DNA of 64,000 bases from Metaphire vulgaris (Eukaryota > Annelida > Clitellata > Crassiclitellata > Megascolecidae): assembly GCA_018105865.1 (NCBI GenBank), contig CM030859.1, forward strand, positions 4,640,343-4,704,342, written 5' to 3'. The notes beneath the pieces were generated by a model. The model was not told the DNA's origin and searched no databases. It saw nothing but the letters and a program-made list of their open reading frames with translations. Positions within the stretch are counted from its first letter, which is position 1; every line of letters starts with the position of its first letter. The translations under genes and the position numbers were made by a program. Below, piece by piece: positions 35,578 to 46,706 of this stretch.

Positions 35578-35787
35578 CAGTGGCGTAGTCAGGATTTCGG
35601 AATAGAAGGCACATCGGCATTTTTAGACAAAAACTCAAAAAATCTTGACAAGCAAAAAGACGTCATCTAATCCTCTGTGTTTCACTTTCGTCCTATACGG
35701 CGCTTTAATAAACTTTTATTTTTTGCATACTTCAACCATATCCTATACTACCTACCCCCATACACAACTACCCCGTGGCTACGCCAT
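35578..35787 (+). mobile_element. hAT-type MITE, CAGTGGCGTAG family, degraded
   Basis: Starts CAGTGGCGTAGTCAGGATTT and ends GTGGCTACGCCATTA. Contains GACAAGCAAAAAGACGTCAT. No clear target duplication. Confidence 0.6.
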
Positions 35788-35888
35788 TATCAGTGCTGGC
35801 ATTTATTTTCGAAACGATTTCTGAGAAAATTATTAAATGAAAGGAGCGCAAATTCAAGCAGACAGATAATTAATTAATCGTGACCAAC

Positions 35889-35978
35889 CTTTGGATTTGT
35901 ATTCGGCCAGCGCAATGACAAGCAAAATGAAGGCGCATCCTAGAGCGATTCCAATCATTGTTCCGTTAGCAGATAAAT
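35889..35978 (-). CDS. Paralogous receptor: transmembrane exon (partial gene)
   Basis: Reads DLSANGTMIGIALGCAFILL then VIALAEYKSK between acceptor GTTCTAG and donor AAAG|GTTGGT. It is a 90-nt phase 1-1 exon, joining in frame to the tail exon 33517-33378. The GxxxG-like MIGIALGC core resembles IIIGVVFGC of the neighbouring receptor. Upstream to 45 kb I see only repeats, so the rest of this copy is either lost, beyond recognition or farther away. Confidence 0.55.
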
Positions 35979-36329
35979 CTAGAACAGGTCAACGACTGAA
36001 CTCTATAGTTTAAACTCGCCTCTAAAGAGTCAATGATATACAAATTTTGAGTCATGTCTTGCGAATAGCTGGAGAAACAAAAAAAGAAAGTTTGTCGCAT
36101 GCACATTATAAACACAACGGTTTTACAAACGCAGATTCTTAACTCACCAATGATAAATTCTTAGTAAGAGAGTTTTGATCAAATTTGAAATAAAATCGTA
36201 TAACAAGAAACTTGCAAAACGCCGATAGCAGACGAAATTGGGCCGTGCGGAATTGCAAACAAAGAATACAGGGTGAAGAACTGGGGTTTCCAAAGGTCAG
36301 CTCCTGATATCTGGAGCAATATTACAGAC

Positions 36330-36722
36330 TAGGGATGTGAGTTCGCAAATTTCCGTAAATTTCCTCTGGAATTATTCCGGAAATTTCTGGGAAAATAGCG
36401 GTACTTTTCCGGAATAATTCCGGAAAAGTTGATTATTATTATTATTTATTATTATTTTTTTATTATTATTACTGTTTATTATTAGTAGTATTTATTAGTA
36501 TTTATTATTATTTATTACTATTACTACTATTTATTATTATTTTTATTATCTTTATTACTATTTATTACTATCCATTTGTTGGGCATTTGTTAACAACTGT
36601 CAGGATTGTAGCGCTATATAATGTTTGTATGGACATGCACGCGGCGCTTCCGGTTGCATTTTTCCCGGAAATTTTTGAAATAATTCCGGGCATTCTATTT
36701 TTCCGGGAAAGTTACAACCCTA
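36330..36722 (+). mobile_element. hAT-type element, TAGGGATGTGA ends
   Basis: 393 bp, ends TAGGGATGTGAGTT and AAGTTACAACCCTA, perfect 8-bp duplication TTACAGAC. Sub-terminal TTCCGGAA(A/T) words on both sides. A TTATTA-rich centre and CATTTGTTGGGCATTTGT match a fragment at 59745-59905. Confidence 0.88.
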
Positions 36723-37133
36723 TTACAGACTACCTTTCTAAGCGTCTTGCACAAATCTCGCGGCCAGCTAGGACCGAATGAGGCGTTGAACCATCTATGT
36801 CTCCTCGAACCATGCTAACAAATTGCACTAGAAATTTTGGTCCAGTTTGATTCAAATGAATCAGATAGGTCTAAATAATCAGGGCTGTGATGGAGCGGTC
36901 GAACCGTTTGAAAAAATTACAACCGGTTCGCATGAACCTTTTATTAAGATTACAGCTTTATCATCGAACCGTCTGTTAGCTTACCGATCTGAGTTACATT
37001 CTCCATAATACGTGTGGAAAACGGTCCGGTCTTTGGATCACCGCACTTCTTTCTCAATGACTGTTACCCACGACATTAAGATGTAAAAGCTACTCACCAT
37101 GGCTATGTAACTGCAGTGGATGTCAATTTTAGA

Positions 37134-37403
37134 CAGTGGCGTAGCGAAGGGGGGTTTGGGGGTTAACCTCCTCTAGCTGCCAACGAACACATTTTGTATG
37201 TGTTTCCATACATATTTTATTTTCGGACGCGGTTTGGTGGTCAAACCCCCTTGGCTGGCTGCCGACCCAAAATTTCTATAGGAAAAAAGTAAGAAGGAAA
37301 TGTGAGTATGACCTTTTTATTTATTTTTTTGCTTGTCGAGATTTCTTGAAGTTGGTTACGATCAAATCTAAACCCCCTTCCAGAAATCCTGGCTACGCCA
37401 CTG
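37134..37403 (+). mobile_element. hAT-type MITE, CAGTGGCGTAGC family
   Basis: Ends CAGTGGCGTAGCGAAGG and TCCTGGCTACGCCACTG, flanks ATTTTAGA/ATTATAGT (6 of 8). Contains TTTTTTTGCTTGTCGAGA. Confidence 0.82.
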
Positions 37404-38344
37404 ATTATAGTTTAAAAGCACCCACCATATCTGTAAACACATATCAGACTCGTTTCCCACTTAAGATCCATCATCATCACCACCCTCTTATCCTCTGATG
37501 CAATGGACATACCAAGCTAAGGCTAGCATCTAAAATCAAGAAACTTGATAGACAAACATGAGATCCAAGTTTTAATTGTAAAGATGGCTTGTTTGGAATG
37601 GGTGATTTAAGAAATGTTACCATGCTCACCAATTGCTCGGCAGCTATGCAGTGGCGGCTCCACATAGGGGACCGGGGGACCCGTGCCCCTATTGGATGTA
37701 TGCCCTCCTCCAGTGACCCCTCCATGGGGTGTCCGTGTCCCCTATTGCAGGGTTTCACAAACATTTTGGAACCGCGGCCCACTTCATCGGTTTTCTAACG
37801 TACCGCGACCCTAATCATAGCATGTAATATCAAAAATGCATTAGGCCATCTGGCGAACGTTAGTTGAAAAGAATCTTCTGAGATTTTAACAAATAGCAAA
37901 ACAAAAGCTCTGATTCAATTCGAATGAAAATATTACAAATATATTAGTCATATTTTTCAACGTTTTCCCAAATAAGACTAGATGGGTGAAACAGATGTTG
38001 AAATTTCTTGAAAATTATTTTCTTTAAAATTTTGCCAGGAGCCTACCTTTGTTACGCGTCTTAAAAATACTATGAATATGGCAAATTCGCTTAACCGGAA
38101 GGTCGATCATGGAGTATTTCACTTGAGCGATTCCCCATTGTTATTGGAGTTTCACGGCAAAATGGTAGGAATACGCTTTCCTTTCGTTGCTGAAAAATAA
38201 GATTATTATTCCAAAACTTTTCGAGGGATGCGACCTATTTAATAAGAGGCTTTGTAGTATGCCGTGACCCTGCAAACTTATTGTCAACTGAAATTAGATA
38301 AAAGTTTCGCAAAACAATAATCATTCTAATATAAACTGTGTATG

Positions 38345-39440
38345 GAGAATTCGTCTTCTTCAGGTGCTCTGTTCAAAGACAGGTTCCATATTCCAGCGTC
38401 GCCACTCCTCTCTATCTTGAGCTTTTATCTTCAGGGCTGAATACTTGTTTTTTTCTGTAGTGTCGAGCATTCTCTCCAGCATCGATGTCCTTGGTCGTCC
38501 TTTCTGTGCTTTCCCATTCATCTTTCCTTCTAGTACTTCTCTTAGTAGGTTTGATTCTTCTCTCAGAATATGGCCTATTCACTTCTTTTGTCTTGTACGA
38601 ATAGTTTTAATTATAGGCTTTCTTCTCTTCTATCATCTTCCATATACTTCTTCGTTTGTTATTTTTTCCGTCCAGCTGATCTCTATTCTTCGCCAGATCC
38701 ACATTTCGAATACCTCTAGTCTCTTTATGTCTTCCTTTCTGAGCGTCCAAATTTCTAGTCCATAGAGTGTCACTGGCCAGATCAGTGTTTTGACCAATCG
38801 TTTTTTCAGATTTCGGTTAAAATTCCTTCTCAGTACTCAGTAGTTATCTTCTGTTCGTAAAGGCTTCTTTCCCCATGACAATTCTTCTTCTTATTTCTTT
38901 ATGACACTTGGCATTCGCATCAAGCAGGCTTCCAAGACAGCAGAATTCTTCTACCTGTTCTAATACCATTCCATCGATGATTATTTTCATTTTTCTTCTT
39001 TAAATTGATTTTCATTCCGTAATCTTTTGATGTTGCGTTAAGAGAGGCCATCAACCTCTGCAATCCATGGTTGGTGTTTGCCATAATTGCCTGGTCATCA
39101 GCAAATCTTATGTCCTTTATCCGTTTTCAACCCACCACTACTCCATCTTCTGTGTTCTCTAAGGCTTCTCTTATCTTATTGGTTCTTCTGTGTAGATATT
39201 GAACAGGAACGGTGAGAGAGGGCATTTTTGTCTCACCCCCTTCCCAGAGTTCCTGTTTCAGAGTCTTTTCCATTCACACGGATAGATATTGATTGATTCA
39301 TGTACAGGTTTCCGACGAGTTTTCTGTCTCTGTAGCCTATTCTCATTCTTCTGAGTGCCCTCATCAGTTTTGTCCAGTCCACTCGATCGAATGCTTTTTC
39401 ATAGTCTACAAAGCAGGTGTAGATGTCTATTATAGCCTCT
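38345..39440 (-). pseudogene. LINE reverse-transcriptase remnant (RTE-like)
   Basis: The minus strand, with several stops and shifts, encodes FVDYEKAFDRVDWTKLMRAL, then MNQSISIRVNG, then IRFADDQAIMANTNHGLQRL. F(A)DD is the reverse-transcriptase active-site motif and DYEKAFD the palm motif A. Inactive. Confidence 0.85.
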
Positions 39441-39520
39441 CAAAAATGGGAGACTAGAGCCCAGAGGCCTAATAGTCGATTACGCTTGTGTTTGAAATGA
39501 AAACGAACAGCGACTTCATT

Positions 39521-39794
39521 CAGTGGCGTAACGAGGGGGAGGGGGCACTTTGTTGACAGCCCCCGGGTCCCGGGCGAGAGGGCCCCGAAGAGGGGGTTTG
39601 GGTTAGGATTAAGGGTTAGGGTTAACACCCTAACCCTAAACCCTAACCCTAGAAACGATGTGGTGACGACCCTTTTTTGCTCGTCAACGCTAAAAACGTG
39701 GACGACGACCTTTTTTTGCTTGTCAGCCTCAAACTGTGGGGCCCCATATCAAGGATGCCGCCCCCGGGCCCTCAAAAGTCACGCTACGCCACTG
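39521..39794 (+). mobile_element. hAT-type MITE with telomere-like centre
   Basis: Ends CAGTGGCGTAACGAGGGG and CACGCTACGCCACTG, perfect 8-bp duplication ACTTCATT. Centre holds GGGTTAGGGTTAACACCCTA (a telomere-type palindrome). Two TTTTTTGCT(T/C)GTCA words. Confidence 0.92.
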
Positions 39795-41280
39795 ACTTCA
39801 TTTAAGAGTTCATGTTTGCCCTTGATTATGAACAGTTTCAAGATCTAGCAAATCGAATGGATCATTAAATAGGAAGAACATGTCTGACATTCAGCGCAAA
39901 CTGTGAACTTAAATTTAGCTTCATGAATATGTTAAAGAACAAGAGAAGAAATCAATTAGATCAGGGCTTCCCAGACATTTTGTAGCTGCGGCCCACTTCA
40001 GCGGTTGTGTAACGTGCCGCGACCCTAATAATAGCATGTAATATAAAAAAATACATTACGTCATCTGGCGAACGTTAATTGAAAAGAATCTTCTGAGTTT
40101 TGAATAAATAGCAAAACGAAAGTTCTTATTCAATTCGAATGAAAACTGTGGCAAATATATTAGGCAGGATTATTTATATTTTTTGCCAAATAAAACAAAA
40201 TGAGATAAAAGGAGTTTGAAATTTCTTTTTAAAACCTTGCCAGGAACATACCTTTGTTACGCGTCTTAAATATCCTATGAATATGGCAAAATCGCTTAAC
40301 CGGTAGGTAATCACCCGTCCATTTGGGAGGGATTCCTATTGTTAGTGGAATTTCGGAGCAAAATGGTCGGAATATGCTTCCCTCGCGTTATTGCGAAATA
40401 AGATTAATTTTAAAAAGTACTGTAGAGTGTAGACCAGGGTTTTCCAAACATTTTGGAACTGCGCGAATGACGTCAGCGGCTTTGTAACGTGCCGTGACCC
40501 TGCAAACTTATTGTCGACTAACATTGGATAAAGTTTCATAAAACACTAATCATTTTGATATGAGCTGTGTATGGAGGATTGCATGCATAATTATAAATTT
40601 CTTAAGACCTAAGTCAACTTGCTAGGGGAAGGTACAGGGTTTGCGCCCCCTACCACCACTTTTTCATCCAAGTTAATGACAATGCATTTGTTTATATTCT
40701 AAACTGGTAGGAAAATTGTAAAAAGTGGATAATTGACCGACAATAGTGTTCTGAGACGTATTAACTTGTTAGCAAATAAATAATGTTGATTACGGACAAA
40801 TTCTGGGGGCGCGCAAAAGTTGACTTTCCACGTAAAATTTTGCACACAAGAAATAATATTTCTGGCGCACAAAACATTAGAGGGAATATTGCTTGCGACC
40901 CACTTTTGGGTCGCGACCCACATTTTTGGAATCGCTGCCCTATTGAATGTCTGGCCTCCCAGTGACCGCCCCCCTGTTGGGACCCTATACTTACTACTAC
41001 GTACCTATCAACAAATGGTTGGCCCTCCATGCTTAGAAATTGCCACCCAAACGCCCCCACGCACTTGCCAAATCCTGGAGCCGCCACTGCAGCTATGAAC
41101 TTAATTCCAATTTTAGCGTAATGTTTCTTTTAATGATTAACCAATTCGTGTTTTTATACTTGTTGAGACATTAACACAGTCGCTTTATTTAATTCTGTGC
41201 TCTGCCTGAGAAGCAATTCGAAAGGTAATTGATTTAAGAGGTTATGCTAATCGTCTCACATTGGCAAAATATCGATCAAT

Positions 41281-41300
41281 CAATCAATCAATCAATCAAT
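41281..41300 (+). repeat. ATCA repeat
   Basis: Short (ATCA)n tract. Confidence 0.8.
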
Positions 41301-41595
41301 CGGTTTATTAGTGTCAAAACAAAAATCAATACTGTTTCAATTCATTATCTAATGAATAGTTACAATGATTACATTTCACCGAGTATGCATTTTAAAATGT
41401 CAACGTTTGTAAAGAGATAGGCCTACTAAATGGAGAGGCAGAAGAAGAAGAGAACTATTTCTCTGTAATAATTCGGCCTTAAACATAACAAATATCATCA
41501 AAGACGTATTGCATAACATAATGCTTTATTCAATATATACTCAATTATAATTATTTATTACATTTAAATGAGCTTTGATGCGGATGAATAGGTGA

Positions 41596-41597
<2 letters not shown>

Positions 41598-41680
<83 letters not shown>
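41598..41680 (+). repeat. GAT microsatellite
   Basis: (GAT)n of about 80 bases with one GGAT interruption. Confidence 0.95.
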
Positions 41681-41832
41681 GCGGTAATAAACTGGAAGTT
41701 AATGACAGTATATAACTGTGATACTGAAGCATTAAATGCATGGCTATTGGGCTGGTTGGTTGGGAATTAAATAGTTTGTATGCGGAGATTTCGGTTGCCT
41801 TGGCGGAAGTTTTAAATATAGAAAGAGAACTA

Positions 41833-41912
41833 TTAACCCCTTAACTGGACATTTAACTGTAACTCAATGTAAAATGGACGGATATATCCGGAGTTCCCAG
41901 TTAAGGGGTTAA
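41833..41912 (-). mobile_element. TTAA-flanked 80-bp palindromic MITE, copy 5
   Basis: Same family outside the receptor gene, immediately left of the nested hAT pair at 41924. Confidence 0.85.
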
Positions 41913-41923
41913 ACATGTTCAGA

Positions 41924-42773
41924 CAGGCCCGTAGAAAGTGGGGGTGCAGGCAGCGGCTTCTATCCCCCCTTGAAGCCGGGGTGCACCCCAAATACAAATC
42001 CCCCAAATTACAAATTCCCTTGCTAATTTGCTCAGACTTAGTATTATTTTCAGCCTTTTATCCTTTGTAGGCATAGCTATCATGTACCATTGATTACGTC
42101 CAGTAGCGTGGGGCGAGATAATTTTTTGCAAATTTTTGCAAATTTTAGCAATTTTTGCAAATCTTACGCATTTGTGCAAATTTTGACAAAATTTTGGCAA
42201 AATTTTGTGCAAAAAAATGCAAAATTTTGGCAAATTTTGGTCAATTTTGGCAAATTTTATGGCCAATGTTGGCAAATTTGCAATTTTTAATATTTTTGGC
42301 AATTGTTTGCAATTTTTTGCGCATTAATACATTATAAATGAATTTTTTTCATTTTGGGGGGCCATGCTCCCTGCCTCCAAATGACGCCACTGATTACGTC
42401 ACGATTGGTGTTATTTTGAATCAATATCAGTGTCGGTTCTGTTCAGATAAGTAGCATCATTTAGCTTATTAATAGTTTATATAATGGTGTTGAAAGCAAA
42501 ATATTCCCCCCCCCCCATTTTTTTCCGGGCGCACACTGCGCCCACCTTAAATAGGGATAGAAGCCCCTGGGTGCAGGTGCACGCCCTGGAAAAAATTAGG
42601 GGTGCACTGCATGAAGATGAGTCTGTTTTTTGCTTATCAAGATTTTTGAAGACACGATGAATGAAGAGTGATGACCTTTTTTGCTTGTCAGGTTTTTTTA
42701 TGATAAATGGTGATTTTTAGCTACGCCCCTGAAAAAATGCATCCCCTGCTAAAAATTCGTTCCGACGTGCCTG
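41924..42773 (+). mobile_element. Outer hAT MITE of a nested pair
   Basis: Starts CAGGCCCGTAGAAAGTGG and ends TTCCGACGTGCCTG with flanks TGTTCAGA/GGTCCAGA (6 of 8). About 230 bp after removing the inner element. Contains GACCTTTTTTGCTTGTCAGG. Confidence 0.7.
41951..42569 (-). mobile_element. Inner hAT element with AAATTTTGGCA words
   Basis: Ends CAGCGGCTTCTATCCC and GGGATAGAAGCCCCTG, perfect 8-bp duplication GGTGCAGG. Sister of 61601-62090 in the other orientation. The centre is an array of TTTTGGCAAA words. Confidence 0.88.
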
Positions 42774-42950
42774 GGTCCAGATGCTTGAAAAGAGGGTTGG
42801 TATGGGTTAGATGGGGTGAGCGTGTGATTATTCTCATTACCATTTATTGAACAAGGATTAAGACTTAGTTTCGATATGCTGGAGGCTGAACAGTTTCCCC
42901 CGGGTTATTTTGCAATAGGACTGATACGTCAGTATGACTGACTTATGGTT

Positions 42951-43088
42951 CTTTCCCGTTATCCGGACCCAGTAGAGGGATGGTGTATAGTTGGCGTTAG
43001 GGTTAGGAGTAGGGTTAGGGTTAGGGTTAGGGTCGGGTTCCCGACTGAAAAGCCAATACACTTCACTGGGATCCGGATAATGGGATAG
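42951..43088 (+). repeat. Inverted repeat around a telomere-like array
   Basis: CTTTCCCGTTATCCGGACCC (42951-42970) and, inverted, ACTGGGATCCGGATAATGGG (43065-43084) flank (TTAGGG)n at 42993-43034. Confidence 0.75.
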
Positions 43089-43850
43089 TACCGACTTGTA
43101 TAATGAGGTAAAATGGTGGGAGGGTAACTGCTTGCCTATAAGCTTTTTGGTGTTTTAAGAGACTTCTTCTCCAATATGTTCGTTGCGAGACAAGTCTTGT
43201 TTAGCGATTATGCCTAGAAATCTAGCATTTCGGAATGGCTTACAGTAGGCCAGTATATAGTAAGGCTTCCAAAAGCAATGTGGTTATTGTGTCTACGACT
43301 CACTATAGAGATTGTTTATCATGAAAGAGGATGCAGTTCGATACGTAAATGCTAACTGAGAGTTTGTTAAGATGGGACCAAAATGTTCTACTTCTGCTGG
43401 TTTCTTGGTTGCAAGTTTCCAGGGCTCTGGTGTATTTGTATTCGAGTGGTGGTGACGTCTGCGTGTTGTATAGGAAATGGAGTACTTACTATATATAGTA
43501 GATGACTTGTGGGTGTGATTAATGTAGATACAGAATTTAATAAGGGGTTGGGTCGTGAATTTGGGCCGTGGGCTCCAGGCCGGTGGTTCTGCATATCAAG
43601 TACCAAGCTCTATCGATGCAGACTTCCCGCAGTTCCAGCGTGAAGCACTTAAAGCAGAGTTGATTGAAGTATATACGTCCAACCGTGTTCGAAAACGTGT
43701 CTCCGGCCGTTTGCAGACATCTTCGAAACCTTAAAATTAAAGCATTTATAATGGACTTAATTCTAATTACATCTGTAAAAATCTATAAGTACATTGCAAA
43801 ATAATGATCGCTTGTGTTTTTTAATGTTTTTATAGTGACGTTATCCAACG
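43085..43850. other. No gene seen
   Basis: Unique-looking sequence, no supported gene. Confidence 0.5.
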
Positions 43851-44200
43851 TCTTCTACGCAAATGTCTAGCTTGGATCAGAGGTGAATGGAGAGGAAGGG
43901 GCTGAGGCATTGGGTTCAACAAAGGCTCAATTAGAGCATCATTCGAATGGGACGTCGCTTTTACTCATTCTCTTCGACGTTGACAGAAAGCAGGTGATCA
44001 TTTACTTCATCTCTCAGCTGCATTCGATTGTGTCGGTCATGAGATCCTCCTTCGAAGGCTCGAACTAAAGATTGGACCCAGTGGTGGATGGAGCGCCAAG
44101 CTGGATCAAATCGCACCTCACAGACCGATCATCACTAGGCGTCTTCTATTATGAGACACGTTCTCAATCAAAATGGATTTGCGGTTTGGTGCTCCCCGGG
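43850..44200 (+). pseudogene. LINE reverse-transcriptase fragment (CR1/L2-like)
   Basis: Plus-strand pieces in different frames: LEHHSNGTSLLLILFDV, LSAAFDCVGHEILLRRLELK and PSWIKSHLTDRSSLGVFY. These are palm motif A (AFD) and the following conserved block, broken by shifts. Confidence 0.75.
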
Positions 44201-44207
44201 GCTCTCT

Positions 44208-44270
<63 letters not shown>

Positions 44271-44374
44271 ATATATATCTCTCTCTGTCTTTCTGTCTGT
44301 CTGTCTCTCTGTACTTTCTGTCTGTCTGTCTCTCTCGTGATTTCGGAATCTCTCTCTCTCTCTCTCTCTCTCTC
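44208..44374 (+). repeat. TC/TCTG microsatellite
   Basis: (TC)n and (TCTG)n blocks. Confidence 0.95.
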
Positions 44375-44597
44375 AAACTCTGAGTCAAACGTCAAAAGCA
44401 CTTAATCGAGACTCAAAATTTTGACTTTCTCTCGGACATCGTTTTCAAAATTGAACCGCTTTGCAAATATATTCTATATATACATACATCCGTTACATCT
44501 TTCCTGAAAGATTGGTATTGCTGACCGAACTAGCAAAAATCCATCGATTAGTAAGCTCTGCATGTGTTTCTAATGGTTACGCCCCTGGTGAGCATTA

Positions 44598-44695
44598 GAA
44601 GAAGAAGAAGAAGAAGAAGAAGAAGAAGAAGAAGAAGAAGAAGAAGAAGAAGAAGAAGAAGAAGAAGAAGAAGAAGAAGAAGAAGAAGAAGAAGA
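44598..44695 (+). repeat. GAA microsatellite
   Basis: About 95 bases of pure (GAA)n next to a LINE tail. Confidence 0.97.
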
Positions 44696-44704
44696 TAATG
44701 ATGG

Positions 44705-45558
<854 letters not shown>

Positions 45559-46676
45559 CAGTGGCGTAGCAAGGTTATTCGGTGCCCGGGGGTAAGGCGT
45601 ACTGATGGCGCCCTCAACCCGCCAAAAACCTCGGACAAGCAAAAAATGTCGTCACTCATGTTCCTTCGACCATAGATGTAAAAAACGTTGGAAAAATAAT
45701 TTTAAAAATTTTAAAAACGTAAAAAACGTTACAGAAATAAAAGGCGTTAAAAAACGTTGAATAAAAAACGTTACGTTACCGAAGTTTTTCGGAGCGACAT
45801 TAATGAATGTGCCATACCCAGTTACCCACCCACAGGGAATCATAACTCAAGTCATACCATGCAAAACGACTGTGAAATTAAATAAACAGCAATAATAACG
45901 GCATAAATTTCAAAACACAGGTTCACATTTTCTTATACTGTATTTAAGCAATGACGGCAAAAATGCTCACTCTATGTTTTATTGAGTAAATGCCGTTGCT
46001 AGCACCACACGTCCGGTATCTAGTAGGCATTTGGAGCAGGTGGGCTCACCAAGAGTGACGAGTAATTGTTTTTATGAATAAAAGTAAAAGCGGCAATTTG
46101 CGATTTGTGTTCTAGAAAACTAGTTATGCTTATGGGGCATCTGAACCCATTACTAACGCATCCAGGTGACCAAAAATTGGCCATATACGCCCCTTACCCT
46201 GAGGGGAAATAAGGCGAACAATGACCAGTCTAGGGGGTAGGCACAGTGTGTGCTCCAGAAACAATGTAACGAATACAATGTAGACACTTCAGCGCTTTTG
46301 AAAATGAACAGTGTCAGTAAATGTAGCGCCAACATGGAGGCTAATTTTTGTAGCTGGTTTAAGAAAATCTGTGCTTTTAATTTTGCCAACGCTTTTTATT
46401 ATAAAAAACGTTGGCAAAATAAAAAACGTTAAAAACGAAGAAAACGTGGGGAAAATAAAAACGTAAAAAATGTTTTTATTACATCTATGCCTTCAACCCC
46501 CCATCCTCACTCTCCGACTCGATGCTCCCTCTGCTTGTGGTAAAAATGCACTGACAATCAAAAAAGGTCTTCGCGTCTTTGTTTCACTAACCCAAGACCA
46601 GATTTTGGCGCCCCTCCACCTCAGCGCCCGGGGGGTGGCTACCCCCGCTCCCTCCCCGCCCATCGCTACGCCACTG
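45559..46676 (+). mobile_element. 1.1-kb hAT-type element, CAGTGGCGTAGC family
   Basis: Ends CAGTGGCGTAGCAAGG and CATCGCTACGCCACTG with perfect 8-bp duplication CCATGTTC. Carries AAAACGTTAAAAAACGTTG words at 45690-45770 and 46395-46470, inverted about the centre. No transposase frame. Inserted in the first intron of the phospholipase-like gene. Confidence 0.92.
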
Positions 46677-46706
46677 CCATGTTCTCAATTCGATTGCATC
46701 ACTCAC

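Larger units (their letters stand above)
37748..40937 (+). mobile_element. Inner composite hAT element
   Basis: Starts CAGGGTTTCACAAACATTTT and ends AAAATTTTTGG-type sequence ..GGAATCGCTG, with perfect 8-bp duplication CCCTATTG. It contains a LINE remnant and another MITE. Its left 600 bp recur in direct orientation at 39964-40590 (CAGGGCTTCCCAGACATTTT), with a further left-end-like copy at 40436, so it is an internally duplicated composite without a visible transposase. Confidence 0.85.
37649..41089 (+). mobile_element. Outer hAT MITE holding a 3.2-kb insertion
   Basis: Ends CAGTGGCGGCTCCA and TGGAGCCGCCACTG are perfect inverses with perfect 8-bp duplication CAGCTATG. Only about 240 bp belong to this MITE; the rest is the inner element. 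Confidence 0.92.

Noticed and set aside
43294..43308. A 15-base match to the phage T7 promoter (TACGACTCACTATAG)
   Set aside because: Flanks are not vector-like and the TAA start and GGGAGA end of the promoter are missing. Chance or minor contamination cannot be told apart, and it has no biological role here.
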